Made by a program: the position numbers and the translations under genes. From a bacterium CG10_46_32 (lineage in GTDB: Bacteria > Patescibacteriota > Patescibacteriia > UBA2169), in NCBI GenBank assembly GCA_001889965.1, contig MOEI01000032.1, forward strand, positions 1 to 48,278: DNA of 48,278 nt. Direction: 5' to 3'. Positions 30,353 through 38,509 of the stretch are shown piece after piece. Numbering within the stretch: position 1 is the first letter of the stretch; the number at the start of each line of letters is the position of its first letter. A model generated the notes under the pieces. That model ran no database searches, was not told the DNA's origin, and was given only the letters and a program-made list of their open reading frames with translations.

Positions 30353-31309
30353 TTAGGACGAAAAGTCGAAGTGTGCGATTCCCTGCAGAAACAGCTTTTG
30401 GTTCCGTTCGCCAGGAAATCGCTCTAAGGCATAGTTTGCCTTCACCGTAAGCCCATCAACCAGAAACAGCGCACAGCCGAGTACATACCGCTGGCCATAG
30501 CGAAGTTCTTCGAACCTAGCAACCAGCCGAATGTTGCCTCCTTGTTTGGGCGTCTGATGCCTGATGTCGCGCTCCGCGAGCACATACCACTGGCTCGCGT
30601 AATCCCTGTCATCACCATCATCCTCACGTAACAGCTCGAACGCATACAAGCTTTGCTCGGATTCACGTGTGAGCTCCAAGGCCCATGGCGTGCGATCGCG
30701 CGTGGTAAAGCGGTAGCTTGCTCCTGCAACAAACCCATACACAACAGGCCTGCGCGTTTGAAAGTAAAAATGCCGATGCGTATTATCCTGCCATTCTCCA
30801 GTGTACCCGCCCTTGCGGTCTGCTGCGAACATGGCAACAGTCACGGAAAATTGACGCAAAGGCACCAATTTGAGCTGAACTCCGTTGTCACGCGCCACCA
30901 GTGAATCAGAAATACCAGAGTACTTGACTGTGCCCACTTGGAACGGATTCAAGACTGACCATTCCCGGGCAAACGGCGGAACAAAGTATCCGCCGGTAAA
31001 CTCCAAAAGCCATGGCGCGAGCCAGTGCATCTTCTGCTTGGGCTTCCAATGGAAACGGAAGTCGCGCAAACGCACAACTTTATCCTGGTCATCTGTCGCG
31101 AACACTCCCACGAGATGCGTGCGACTATTGATACGACAATCAATAATGGACCAGGCAGTAAGCGGCTGCAAATCCCCGAACTCACTCTCTTCTCCATAGG
31201 TGTCCTCATTGACCCAGGAACCAAACATACTCACGGACGTGGTGCGTTCCGCAGCCCAAACCGGGATTGCGAGCGCACAACACAAAAGCAATCCTGCAAG
31301 CATCCTCAT
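30353..31309 (-). CDS. secreted beta-rich protein, porin/outer-membrane-barrel-like
   Basis: A 318-residue protein with a clear signal peptide (MRMLAGLLLCCALAIPVWAA, then cleavage near AERTT). The rest alternates aromatic/hydrophobic with polar residues in many short strands (for example FRFHWKPKQKMHW, RHFYFQTRR, RLVARFEELRYGQRY), and ends with FLQGIAHFDFSS. The pattern resembles an outer-membrane beta-barrel, which is odd for a lineage thought to lack a typical outer membrane. It could instead be a soluble secreted beta protein. GAGGG lies 8 nt before the ATG. Family not identified. Confidence 0.65.
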   Translation of the reverse strand: MRMLAGLLLCCALAIPVWAAERTTSVSMFGSWVNEDTYGEESEFGDLQPLTAWSIIDCRINSRTHLVGVFATDDQDKVVRLRDFRFHWKPKQKMHWLAPWLLEFTGGYFVPPFAREWSVLNPFQVGTVKYSGISDSLVARDNGVQLKLVPLRQFSVTVAMFAADRKGGYTGEWQDNTHRHFYFQTRRPVVYGFVAGASYRFTTRDRTPWALELTRESEQSLYAFELLREDDGDDRDYASQWYVLAERDIRHQTPKQGGNIRLVARFEELRYGQRYVLGCALFLVDGLTVKANYALERFPGERNQKLFLQGIAHFDFSS

Positions 31310-31473
31310 ACGTGTTGCCCTCGCTTTCCTGATGACAATACATTTTTTGCAAAGATCGCAACCTACGTCGTTAAGGTTGATTAAAAATCATACCAACCGC
31401 CCAATTACTTGTAAAGCCGCTTTTTGGGGGATACTTGCATTATTTTATACTTTCTGGTACACTACTCCAGTAT

Positions 31474-31788
31474 ATGAAACAAGATATCCATCCAACCTAC
31501 TTTCCAGAGGCAAAAGCCACCTGTGCATGCGGCAACACGCTTACTGCTGGCGGAACGCTTAAGGAAATCCACACAGAAATCTGCTCCAACTGCCACCCTT
31601 TTTATACGGGCAAACAAAACTTGATTGATACTGCAGGCCGCGTGGAACGATTCCAGACAATGGTTAAAAAAACCGCTGACTTAAAAGTGCGTGGAAAGAA
31701 AAAGAAAACAGACACAAAAACAGATGAATCCCCTCTTGATAACCAGAAAAAATTGGAAAAAATCAAAGCCAACTTGGACGCAAAATAA
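31474..31788 (+). CDS. rpmE: 50S ribosomal protein L31 with a long charged tail
   Basis: A 104-residue L31 starting [10 protein letters not shown]. It has the zinc cysteines CACG and [12 protein letters not shown], so it is the C+ form, then a lysine-rich extension ([15 protein letters not shown]) absent from short L31s. The ATG at 31474 has no Shine-Dalgarno site; TTGCAT-17-TACACT ends about 10 nt upstream, so the mRNA is probably leaderless. A terminator separates it from prfA. Confidence 0.95.
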   Translation: MKQDIHPTYFPEAKATCACGNTLTAGGTLKEIHTEICSNCHPFYTGKQNLIDTAGRVERFQTMVKKTADLKVRGKKKKTDTKTDESPLDNQKKLEKIKANLDAK

Positions 31789-31802
31789 CTTTTTATACAA
31801 CG

Positions 31803-31831
31803 ACCGCCTCATTTATTAATGGGCGGTTTTT
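31803..31831 (+). terminator. rpmE terminator
   Basis: ACCGCC TCATTTATTAATG GGCGGT followed by TTTTG. Confidence 0.85.
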
Positions 31832-31835
31832 GCCT

Positions 31836-31859
31836 GTCCTGAGCGAAGCGAAGGATCCC
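31836..31859. repeat. single copy of the CCTGAGCGAAGCGAAGGAT repeat
   Basis: TGTCCTGAGCGAAGCGAAGGATCC, related to both halves of the inverted repeat at 24101-24208. Confidence 0.7.
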
Positions 31860-31870
31860 TTAATACCACT

Positions 31871-32932
31871 ATGATTGAACAAATCAAACAAATCAAAACA
31901 CGGCTTAAAGAATTGGAACAAGAACTCCAGTCTGTTGCTGTTGCTCAACATACGGGAAAACTAAAAGCAATCTCACAAGAATACAGTGAGCTCAAAGAAA
32001 AGGCTGAACTCGGCGCAACCTATGAATCAACGCTTATCTCTTTAGAAGAAGCGCACCAAACAAAAAAAGAATCCAATGATCCAGAAATGATCCAGCTTGC
32101 AGATGAAGAAATTCAACATTTGACAAAGCAGAAATCCAAGCTTGAACAACAATTACAGGTCGCACTCTTGCCCCAGGACCCAAACGATAAAAAAAACATT
32201 ATTGTGGAAATCCGCGCGGCAGCAGGCGGAGATGAATCTGCGCTCTTTGCGGCAGAGCTCTTCCGCATGTACTCACGCTACGCAGAACAGCAAGGCTGGA
32301 AAACCAGCATGATCTCGGAAAGCAGAATTGGCATCGGTGGGTTTAAAGAAGCTATTTTTGAAATTAAAGGACAGGGAGCATACTCGCACCTTAAATTCGA
32401 GAGCGGCGTGCATCGTGTGCAACGGGTACCAGAAACCGAAAAAAGTGGGCGCGTGCATACCTCAACCGTCACTGTTGCAGTACTGCCAGAAGCCGAAGAA
32501 ATTGATGTGGAGCTCGCCCCAAAGGATTTAAAAATCGAAACATCCACCGCGCAGGGGAACGGTGGACAATCGGTAAACACCACCTATTCGGCAATCCGTA
32601 TGACCCACCTGCCAACAGGCATTACGGTCTCCATGCAGGACGAAAAATCCCAGCAGCAAAACCGGTTAAAAGCCATGATGGTTATGCGGACGCGAGTTGC
32701 GGCGCACTACGAAGCTCTGCGAGCCAAAAAAGAGCGCGACACGCGCACCAGCCAAATTGGAAGCGGCGACCGAAGCGAAAAAATAAGAACCTACAACGTT
32801 CCACAGGATAGAGTGACCGACCACAGGCTCAAGGAAAACTGGCATGGCATTCCACATGTACTGGACGGCGGCATTGGAGAAATTATTGAAGCGTTGCAGG
32901 CGCAAGACATGAAGCAAAAAATGACCGCATGA
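31871..32932 (+). CDS. prfA: peptide chain release factor 1
   Basis: A 353-residue RF1 that reads UAA and UAG. It has the peptidyl-hydrolysis motif GGQ at residues 231-233 (TAQGNGGQSVNTTYSA). At the P-x-T codon-recognition site, residues 187-189, the sequence is PET instead of the common PAT/PVT, in RVPETEKSGRVHTS. The N-terminal region is coiled coil. It overlaps prmC by 4 nt (ATGA), the usual pairing because PrmC methylates the GGQ glutamine. Confidence 0.97.
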   Translation: MIEQIKQIKTRLKELEQELQSVAVAQHTGKLKAISQEYSELKEKAELGATYESTLISLEEAHQTKKESNDPEMIQLADEEIQHLTKQKSKLEQQLQVALLPQDPNDKKNIIVEIRAAAGGDESALFAAELFRMYSRYAEQQGWKTSMISESRIGIGGFKEAIFEIKGQGAYSHLKFESGVHRVQRVPETEKSGRVHTSTVTVAVLPEAEEIDVELAPKDLKIETSTAQGNGGQSVNTTYSAIRMTHLPTGITVSMQDEKSQQQNRLKAMMVMRTRVAAHYEALRAKKERDTRTSQIGSGDRSEKIRTYNVPQDRVTDHRLKENWHGIPHVLDGGIGEIIEALQAQDMKQKMTA

Positions 32933-33747
32933 CCATACAGGAATTGCTCTGCCACGCATATAAAGAACTTGCGCACTTAGAAACCCCACATCTCGACGCT
33001 GAAATTATCTTGGCGCATGTGTTAAAAAAACCGCGTGAATATGTGCTCGCACACTCCGAGGAATCCTTATCTGATGCAGAAGCGCACAGATGCAACAGCC
33101 TTATCGCTCGCCGGAGCAACCGCGAACCAGTTGCCTACCTCACGAACCATAAAGCGTTTTGTGGGCGCGATTTTTACGTTGACCAACGCGTGCATATCCC
33201 TAAGCCTGCAACCGAAGACATGATTGATGCGATACAGCGTGAAGTGCCGAACGATTTTACAGGAACCATAGCAGATATTGGCACTGGCTCGGGCTGTATT
33301 GCGGTGACACTGGCCTTGCAATTTCCAAAGGCCGCAATTTTTGCTACTGATATCTCGGATGACGCGCTTGCGGTTGCCGTACAGAACGCAAAACAATATG
33401 ACGCGCATATTACATTTTTAAAAGGCTCACTCGGAGAACCACTAAAAAAACCAATGGATATAGTTGCCGCAAACCTCCCCTATGGATGGCATAACGGATG
33501 GACCGACGATGCAGAAGTATTTTTTCAACCTGAAATTTCCTACATAAGCGGCAGTGATGGCCTCTCTGCTCTATATGAACTGATTAAAAAACTCCCCCGC
33601 ATGTTATCAAAAAGCGGACGCGCATACCTAGAATTTGACCCGCGCCAAATGCAAACCATTACAGAATTTTTGGCTAAAACTAACTATACATACACCCTAT
33701 TAAAAGACACGGCCGGTTTTGACCGCATCCTACGATTAACAAAATAA
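32929..33747 (+). CDS. prmC: release-factor glutamine methyltransferase
   Basis: A 272-residue SAM-dependent methyltransferase. It has an N-terminal helical domain (LCHAYKELAHLETPHLDAEIILAH region), REPVAYLTNHKAFCGRDFYV, SAM motif ADIGTGSGCIAVTLA and catalytic NLPYG where NPPY is usual. It N5-methylates the GGQ glutamine of release factors. The P-to-L change in NPPY is a tolerated-looking variant, noted but not read as inactivating. Coupled to prfA by the ATGA overlap. Confidence 0.94.
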   Translation: MTIQELLCHAYKELAHLETPHLDAEIILAHVLKKPREYVLAHSEESLSDAEAHRCNSLIARRSNREPVAYLTNHKAFCGRDFYVDQRVHIPKPATEDMIDAIQREVPNDFTGTIADIGTGSGCIAVTLALQFPKAAIFATDISDDALAVAVQNAKQYDAHITFLKGSLGEPLKKPMDIVAANLPYGWHNGWTDDAEVFFQPEISYISGSDGLSALYELIKKLPRMLSKSGRAYLEFDPRQMQTITEFLAKTNYTYTLLKDTAGFDRILRLTK

Positions 33748-33772
33748 AAAATCCCCCTACCAAGCGTACTTC

Positions 33773-34861
33773 CTACTCGTACGTGACGCTCCGCGCCCCA
33801 GGCACTACCTCAACCCATGTCTGGCCCTGGGCAAGCACAGCCACCTCTCCGCTTTCCAAAAACCATTGCGTTTGGCTATCACGCGTTTCTTTTTTCCATG
33901 TGCCAGCAATCACGCGACCATGCTGGAACAACAGCATCTCACCCTCCCCTTCCATGTCAAGGGAAATACGGTCGTACCCGCTTGGATAATAGCCTTCAGC
34001 TGGAACTTTTTGAACAATAATATTTGCAGGCGCGATGTGCGCATTGCTTGCGTTGTCGCGGTGCGCAACGCCGCCCAAAAATCGCGTGTATGAATCGGTT
34101 TTTGCATCATACTCATAGGAAGCATCAAACCCAATACCCGGAGAAAAATCAATATAGATAGTCGAGGCCGGTGGCGCATTCAAATCATGAGCATCCCCTG
34201 TGTTTGTGTCCTCCCACTGCCAGATAAGCTTTTCTTGTGGCAATGACGTTAATTCAAAATCCTGAATGCCAAGTTTTATCAGCTCGCCAGACGTAAACAA
34301 ATTATGCGGCCGGGGAATATTGTTGTCGCGCCAAAAGTATCGAACACCTAAGCCGGAAATCTCGTTGAGATCAACAACATCAGTTTTTGGAATCAGCGTC
34401 AATGCCTCTGGACTGCCGCCGCCATGCCACAAAAATGCGCTCCAGCCGCTTGCGATTTCAACGATATACGGCCGCACGCTCCGAATGGGGCCTATTTTGT
34501 CCGCGCCTTCGGGCGCTCCCGCAAATAGAGCCACAAACCGAGTTGATCCGCCTTCTGCAAGCACTTCATACACAACAAGCGCGCGAGAAAGGCCAACTTG
34601 ATAAGGAACCGCATCCGGATGATTATCAATCATAATTATTACCGGATAATCAAACGCATCCGCAAATACAGGCTCACTCGGTTGCCTGCCCTCGTCTGCT
34701 CCTAAGGACGAAAAAATAGTGTCCCCGGAAGAAGCACGGTTTCTGCCCACGACCTTAAAACTAATCACCCACATGAGCACGATGATTAACAAAAAAACAC
34801 CAATACGTAGGTGTCGTTTTTTGATACTACTAATACTACTAGTATATTTTTGTTTTTGCAT
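33773..34861 (-). CDS. membrane-anchored DUF3048-domain protein
   Basis: A 362-residue protein with one N-terminal membrane segment (IGVFLLIIVLMWVISFKVVG) and an extracytoplasmic domain. VIIMIDNHPDAVPYQVGLSRA, VYEVLAEGGSTRFVALFAG, IGPIRSVRPYIVEIA and HGGGSPEAL are hallmarks of DUF3048 (YerB-like) proteins. The function is unknown, probably at the cell envelope. It is convergent with prmC. The ATG at 34861 is followed closely by the basic segment expected before the membrane anchor. Confidence 0.85.
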   Translation of the reverse strand: MQKQKYTSSISSIKKRHLRIGVFLLIIVLMWVISFKVVGRNRASSGDTIFSSLGADEGRQPSEPVFADAFDYPVIIMIDNHPDAVPYQVGLSRALVVYEVLAEGGSTRFVALFAGAPEGADKIGPIRSVRPYIVEIASGWSAFLWHGGGSPEALTLIPKTDVVDLNEISGLGVRYFWRDNNIPRPHNLFTSGELIKLGIQDFELTSLPQEKLIWQWEDTNTGDAHDLNAPPASTIYIDFSPGIGFDASYEYDAKTDSYTRFLGGVAHRDNASNAHIAPANIIVQKVPAEGYYPSGYDRISLDMEGEGEMLLFQHGRVIAGTWKKETRDSQTQWFLESGEVAVLAQGQTWVEVVPGARSVTYE

Positions 34862-34906
34862 ACCTTCATCAAAACTTCGTTAACCAAAAAAGATAGCTAA
34901 AACAAA

Positions 34907-35605
34907 CTACTCTTTTTTGGACTCAGCTTCTTTGCCGGAATTAATTGCTTCGGCTCCCTCGCCTTCTTCTTTCTTCTTTTCGGTTAAGACTTCTGGATCT
35001 TTGGTGGTAACCTCAGTGGAAAGATCAGCATTTAATTCTTCCTCGGATCGAGGCTCAGAAACTGCAGCAATAATCTCATCTCCCGGAAGGTCGGTAACAA
35101 CACCAGTAGGCAGTGCCAAATCTCGCACGCGAATAACATCTTCAAATGTTTTAAGTGATTCGATGGAGACTTCAAAATGATTTACTAAATCAGCAGGCAA
35201 ACATTCAATAGGCAGAACATCGTGCTGTTTTACTAAAATACCGGCAAGATCTTTTACGGCAATTGATTCGCCGATAAAATCCAAATGCATTTCAGTATGC
35301 AACTTTCTATCCATGCGCACCTGATACAAATCAATATGTTCGTACATGCCGGAAACCGCATCGCGCTCTACGTGCTGAATAATCGCTTTTACCGCATCCT
35401 TTTCTCCCGCAACTTGCACATCAATCAACCCAGAGGATCCGCCAGCGCGGTATAGTGTTGGGATTTGATTCGCAGCAATCGCAAAATGACGGCTTTCAAT
35501 GTGATCGCCGTACAAAACACCGGGCACTAATGACTGCTTGCGCAACGCGCGAGCAGATACTTTTCCACCGGGAGTTCTTTGTTCTAATGCAATAGCTGCT
35601 GTCAT
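34907..35605 (-). CDS. rplY: 50S ribosomal protein L25 (CTC family)
   Basis: A 232-residue protein: 5S-rRNA-binding domain (KVSARALRKQSLVPGVLYG), followed by the TL5-type C-terminal beta domain (HIDLYQVRMDRKLHTEMHL) and an acidic tail ending EEGEGAEAINSGKEAESKKE (20 residues). It binds 5S rRNA in the large subunit. Length and tail match CTC-type L25. It lies 5 nt after a small conserved-looking zinc protein on the same strand. Confidence 0.95.
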   Translation of the reverse strand: MTAAIALEQRTPGGKVSARALRKQSLVPGVLYGDHIESRHFAIAANQIPTLYRAGGSSGLIDVQVAGEKDAVKAIIQHVERDAVSGMYEHIDLYQVRMDRKLHTEMHLDFIGESIAVKDLAGILVKQHDVLPIECLPADLVNHFEVSIESLKTFEDVIRVRDLALPTGVVTDLPGDEIIAAVSEPRSEEELNADLSTEVTTKDPEVLTEKKKEEGEGAEAINSGKEAESKKE

Positions 35606-35610
35606 ACAAA

Positions 35611-35961
35611 TTATGAATCAAGAAGTTTAATTAAATTAGGACGCTGTCTGATGAGCTCATATGCCTCAATCACGTCGTCGGAGCTGATAGGTGATGCATT
35701 TTTGAAATGTATCACATCATCCCCTGTTAAATCCGTAATCAACCCAACGCTCGAAACGCCAATACCGCCAGTCATAATCACGGCTACTATTGAGCTTTCG
35801 CACGTGCCGCAGGTGATATGAATCAAATGCGCGCCATTTTTCTCCTCAAGCACAGAGGCCTCGCTCGGATTGTAGTGCGTGCTGCACAAAGGACAATACG
35901 AAATTAATCGAAGATTTTCTAGTGATGAGGAAGAGTGTTGATACTGTGGATTTTGAGGCAT
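35611..35961 (-). CDS. small zinc-finger-like protein of unknown function
   Basis: A 116-residue protein with CPLCSTHY and CGTCESS, likely one zinc ribbon, and a C-terminal helix (DDVIEAYELIRQRPNLIKLL). Only 5 nt separate it from rplY, suggesting co-expression and possibly a ribosome-related role. I do not recognise a named family. Confidence 0.78.
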   Translation of the reverse strand: MPQNPQYQHSSSSLENLRLISYCPLCSTHYNPSEASVLEEKNGAHLIHITCGTCESSIVAVIMTGGIGVSSVGLITDLTGDDVIHFKNASPISSDDVIEAYELIRQRPNLIKLLDS

Positions 35962-36011
35962 ACGCTTTGTATTTTAGAATATGAACAGTATAGCCTAAAA
36001 GAAGATGGGAG

Positions 36012-37103
36012 TCAAGACTTCTTAGATCGTGCGGCAAGTGCGATCCCAAGGCCTGCAAAACTTGTTACCAGCGAGCTTCCTCCGTAGCTCACAAAGGGCA
36101 ATGTAACGCCAGTAACCGGAAACAATCCCATATTCATGCCAACATTAATAACAGCCTGGGAAAACAGCATCACTAAAACGCCGAGTATCAAAAAATGCCC
36201 AAACATACTATCGCACGCGCACAGCGCGCGGTAGAGGCGCCAGAGTAAAAATAGATACACGAACAGCAACAACGATGCCCCCAAAAATCCAAGCTCTTCC
36301 GCAATTGAGGCAAAAATAAAGTCTGTTTCTTGCTCCGGTAAAAAATTAAGCTGGCTCTGGGTTCCCAGCCCAAGTCCGCGGCCGAATATGCCGCCCGAGC
36401 CAATGGCAACAATGGATTGGGTTACATTGTATCCCGCGCCCAATGGATCAGATTGCGGATTCAAAAAGGTAAGCAAGCGTTCTTTTTGGTAATCATGGAG
36501 CATAAAAAACCAACCAACACTTACTGTTATCATTCCGACAAGCACGAGTAGTGCAAGTTTTTTCCGATCAAGTCCAGTTGCAAGCACCATACCGCCACTG
36601 GTGAGGAGCAGAATAAACGCGCTTCCCATATCTGGCTGCAGAATGATCAAGAGTACTGGAATGCCAATAATAATTAAAACCGCCAACACATCGGAAAGGC
36701 GGGCAATATCAAAACGAATTCGTTCGAGCGTGGTCGCCAAAAATAGAATCACCGCGAGTTTTGCGAATTCAGCGGGCTGTATGCCAAAAGAACCAATAGA
36801 AATCCAACCACGCGTGCCACGGGTTGTCTCGCCAAAAAAAAGCAATCCTAAAAGTACGACAACAGACAGAACCCAGAGAATAATGGAAGCATTGCGCCAA
36901 AGATGCGCATCCAAAAACTGCGTTCCGAAAAAAATCGCAAGCCCAAGCGCCAAAAACACCATTTGTTTAACAAGACGCGTATCCTCAGGCCAGGTTAAGC
37001 TATGGATTAAAAGCAATCCAACTCCAGAAAGCGCAACTCCCGCAGAAAGCGCCCACCAATCAATTCGACGCACTGCGTCCTGGATATTTAATCGCATACG
37101 CAA
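36012..37103 (-). CDS. rodA: RodA/FtsW-type SEDS peptidoglycan glycosyltransferase
   Basis: A 363-residue membrane protein with about ten transmembrane segments. Family motifs include GWISIGSFGIQPAEFAKLAVILFLA (shown as GSFGIQPAEFAKL), LQPDMGSAFILL, FLPEQETDFIFASIAEELGF (20 residues) and the C-terminal PFVSYGGSSLV. It polymerises lipid II into glycan strands. I favour RodA over FtsW because of its short length and context, but the distinction is not firm. No pbp2 partner is in the window. Confidence 0.9.
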   Translation of the reverse strand: MRMRLNIQDAVRRIDWWALSAGVALSGVGLLLIHSLTWPEDTRLVKQMVFLALGLAIFFGTQFLDAHLWRNASIILWVLSVVVLLGLLFFGETTRGTRGWISIGSFGIQPAEFAKLAVILFLATTLERIRFDIARLSDVLAVLIIIGIPVLLIILQPDMGSAFILLLTSGGMVLATGLDRKKLALLVLVGMITVSVGWFFMLHDYQKERLLTFLNPQSDPLGAGYNVTQSIVAIGSGGIFGRGLGLGTQSQLNFLPEQETDFIFASIAEELGFLGASLLLFVYLFLLWRLYRALCACDSMFGHFLILGVLVMLFSQAVINVGMNMGLFPVTGVTLPFVSYGGSSLVTSFAGLGIALAARSKKS

Positions 37104-37108
37104 AGCAA

Positions 37109-38011
37109 TTAGAAAGGAGTTACTCCACTGCCGCGCAATTCATAGGTGCTTTCGTTGAACGCATCAATAGTGAGATACGCGCTCACCATATGCACGCCCG
37201 AAATCGTGTGCAAAAATCTGCGCTGGATTGTGATTGAGCTTCCTGATTCAATAGCATCGGGCTTTTGTGTCCACACGGCGGCAACTTCTCCATTTGCATA
37301 GGTTGCAACCAACACTAAGGATGGAGTAACAATAGTATACCTACTTGCGTTGCCAACTACTACGCTTATATCCGTAATGCCACTACGAGACTGGGACTCA
37401 AACGTTTGAACAGAAATCCCAGACAATGCATCCTGCGGACGAACCAATATGCTTTGATCTTTTACCCGTTCCCACGCAATATCAGCAACAAGCTCGGCGC
37501 TACTCGGCAATCCTGAAACCGGAAATCCAATAGCAACAAGATAGGTTTCTTCTCCTGGCAAAAGGATCCATTGCTCTGGCATTGTTTCTCCTCCTTGCCA
37601 CTGAAACGTGTAGGTAATATTCATAATCCAATCGTGGTTTGTATTTTTGACGGCCGCAACAAAATCCGCGCGAGAAACGGCGGCTTGGGTTGTGGCTGCA
37701 TCCGAAGCGCTCGAAAGAACCGAAAGCTCCCGTATGGCTAATGGTTCAGGAGCTGTGGCAGTGTGCACCGCAAGAACATCTGAAAGCGGAGCAACAAGTT
37801 CCTCGGTCCGCGCTTCGCTGTTGTTCACATCAATCACGATCATAGAAACACCGTAGAATGTGTACGCCCAAAAGAGCACGTTAATAGAAATAAGCGTGCC
37901 TACTAAAATTTTCGCCAGCATCATCTTGTGCTCTTGATACCAAAAGCCAATCTTTAGCCAACGATTAACAGAAGGATCTTGGTACTGCTGTATCACCATA
38001 ACTTTTTTCAC
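37109..38011 (-). CDS. single-pass membrane protein of unknown function
   Basis: A 300-residue protein with one membrane segment (about 33-55, ILVGTLISINVLFWAYTFYG) and an extracytoplasmic beta-rich domain. Such proteins are common next to cell-wall genes in small genomes, but I do not recognise a family. It lies 5 nt upstream of rodA, so envelope function is plausible. Divergent from the 106-residue gene on the other strand. Confidence 0.8.
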   Translation of the reverse strand: MKKVMVIQQYQDPSVNRWLKIGFWYQEHKMMLAKILVGTLISINVLFWAYTFYGVSMIVIDVNNSEARTEELVAPLSDVLAVHTATAPEPLAIRELSVLSSASDAATTQAAVSRADFVAAVKNTNHDWIMNITYTFQWQGGETMPEQWILLPGEETYLVAIGFPVSGLPSSAELVADIAWERVKDQSILVRPQDALSGISVQTFESQSRSGITDISVVVGNASRYTIVTPSLVLVATYANGEVAAVWTQKPDAIESGSSITIQRRFLHTISGVHMVSAYLTIDAFNESTYELRGSGVTPF

Positions 38012-38077
38012 TATACCATATTTTCTTAAAACAGACTATTATGGTATACTTAACGCACTATCATAAAAATAAATACT

Positions 38078-38398
38078 ATGTTTGAACTACAAACAACACA
38101 AGACCTATTTTATCTCGCGGCCAGTATTGTAATTCTAGTTGTGGGTTTTTTCCTTGCATGGTCATTATACTACCTAGCACTCTCTCTGCGCGACGCCCGC
38201 AGTGTAACCCGGGATATCCGAGCGCGCGTTACCGCGCTCTGGGAAGTTATTGAGCTTGCGCGCGAAAAACTGCAAGTAGGAAGCGCGGTGTTTAAGCTTG
38301 CGGCAACCGGCATTAAAGAGCTCGCTGAGTACATGCGCGCGTACACTGCAGGTGAAACAAAAACCAAAAAAAAGAAAAAAGCCGACCAAGATGAATAG
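38078..38398 (+). CDS. small membrane protein of unknown function
   Basis: A 106-residue protein with one N-terminal membrane segment (FYLAASIVILVVGFFLAWSL), an amphipathic helix (RDARSVTRDIRARVTALWEVI) and a lysine-rich C-terminus. The topology suggests an anchored coiled coil in the cytoplasm. It lies between divergent rodA-cluster genes and dnaE. No function proposed. Confidence 0.78.
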   Translation: MFELQTTQDLFYLAASIVILVVGFFLAWSLYYLALSLRDARSVTRDIRARVTALWEVIELAREKLQVGSAVFKLAATGIKELAEYMRAYTAGETKTKKKKKADQDE

Positions 38399-38509
38399 CG
38401 TGCAGATATGGTAATGACGCTGCAGTATAAAAAAATTTAGGCACCCACAGAGAGACAATTGCGCTCAATAGACGCGACAACCGAGATCTGGTAAGATGAG
38501 TACTGCTCT

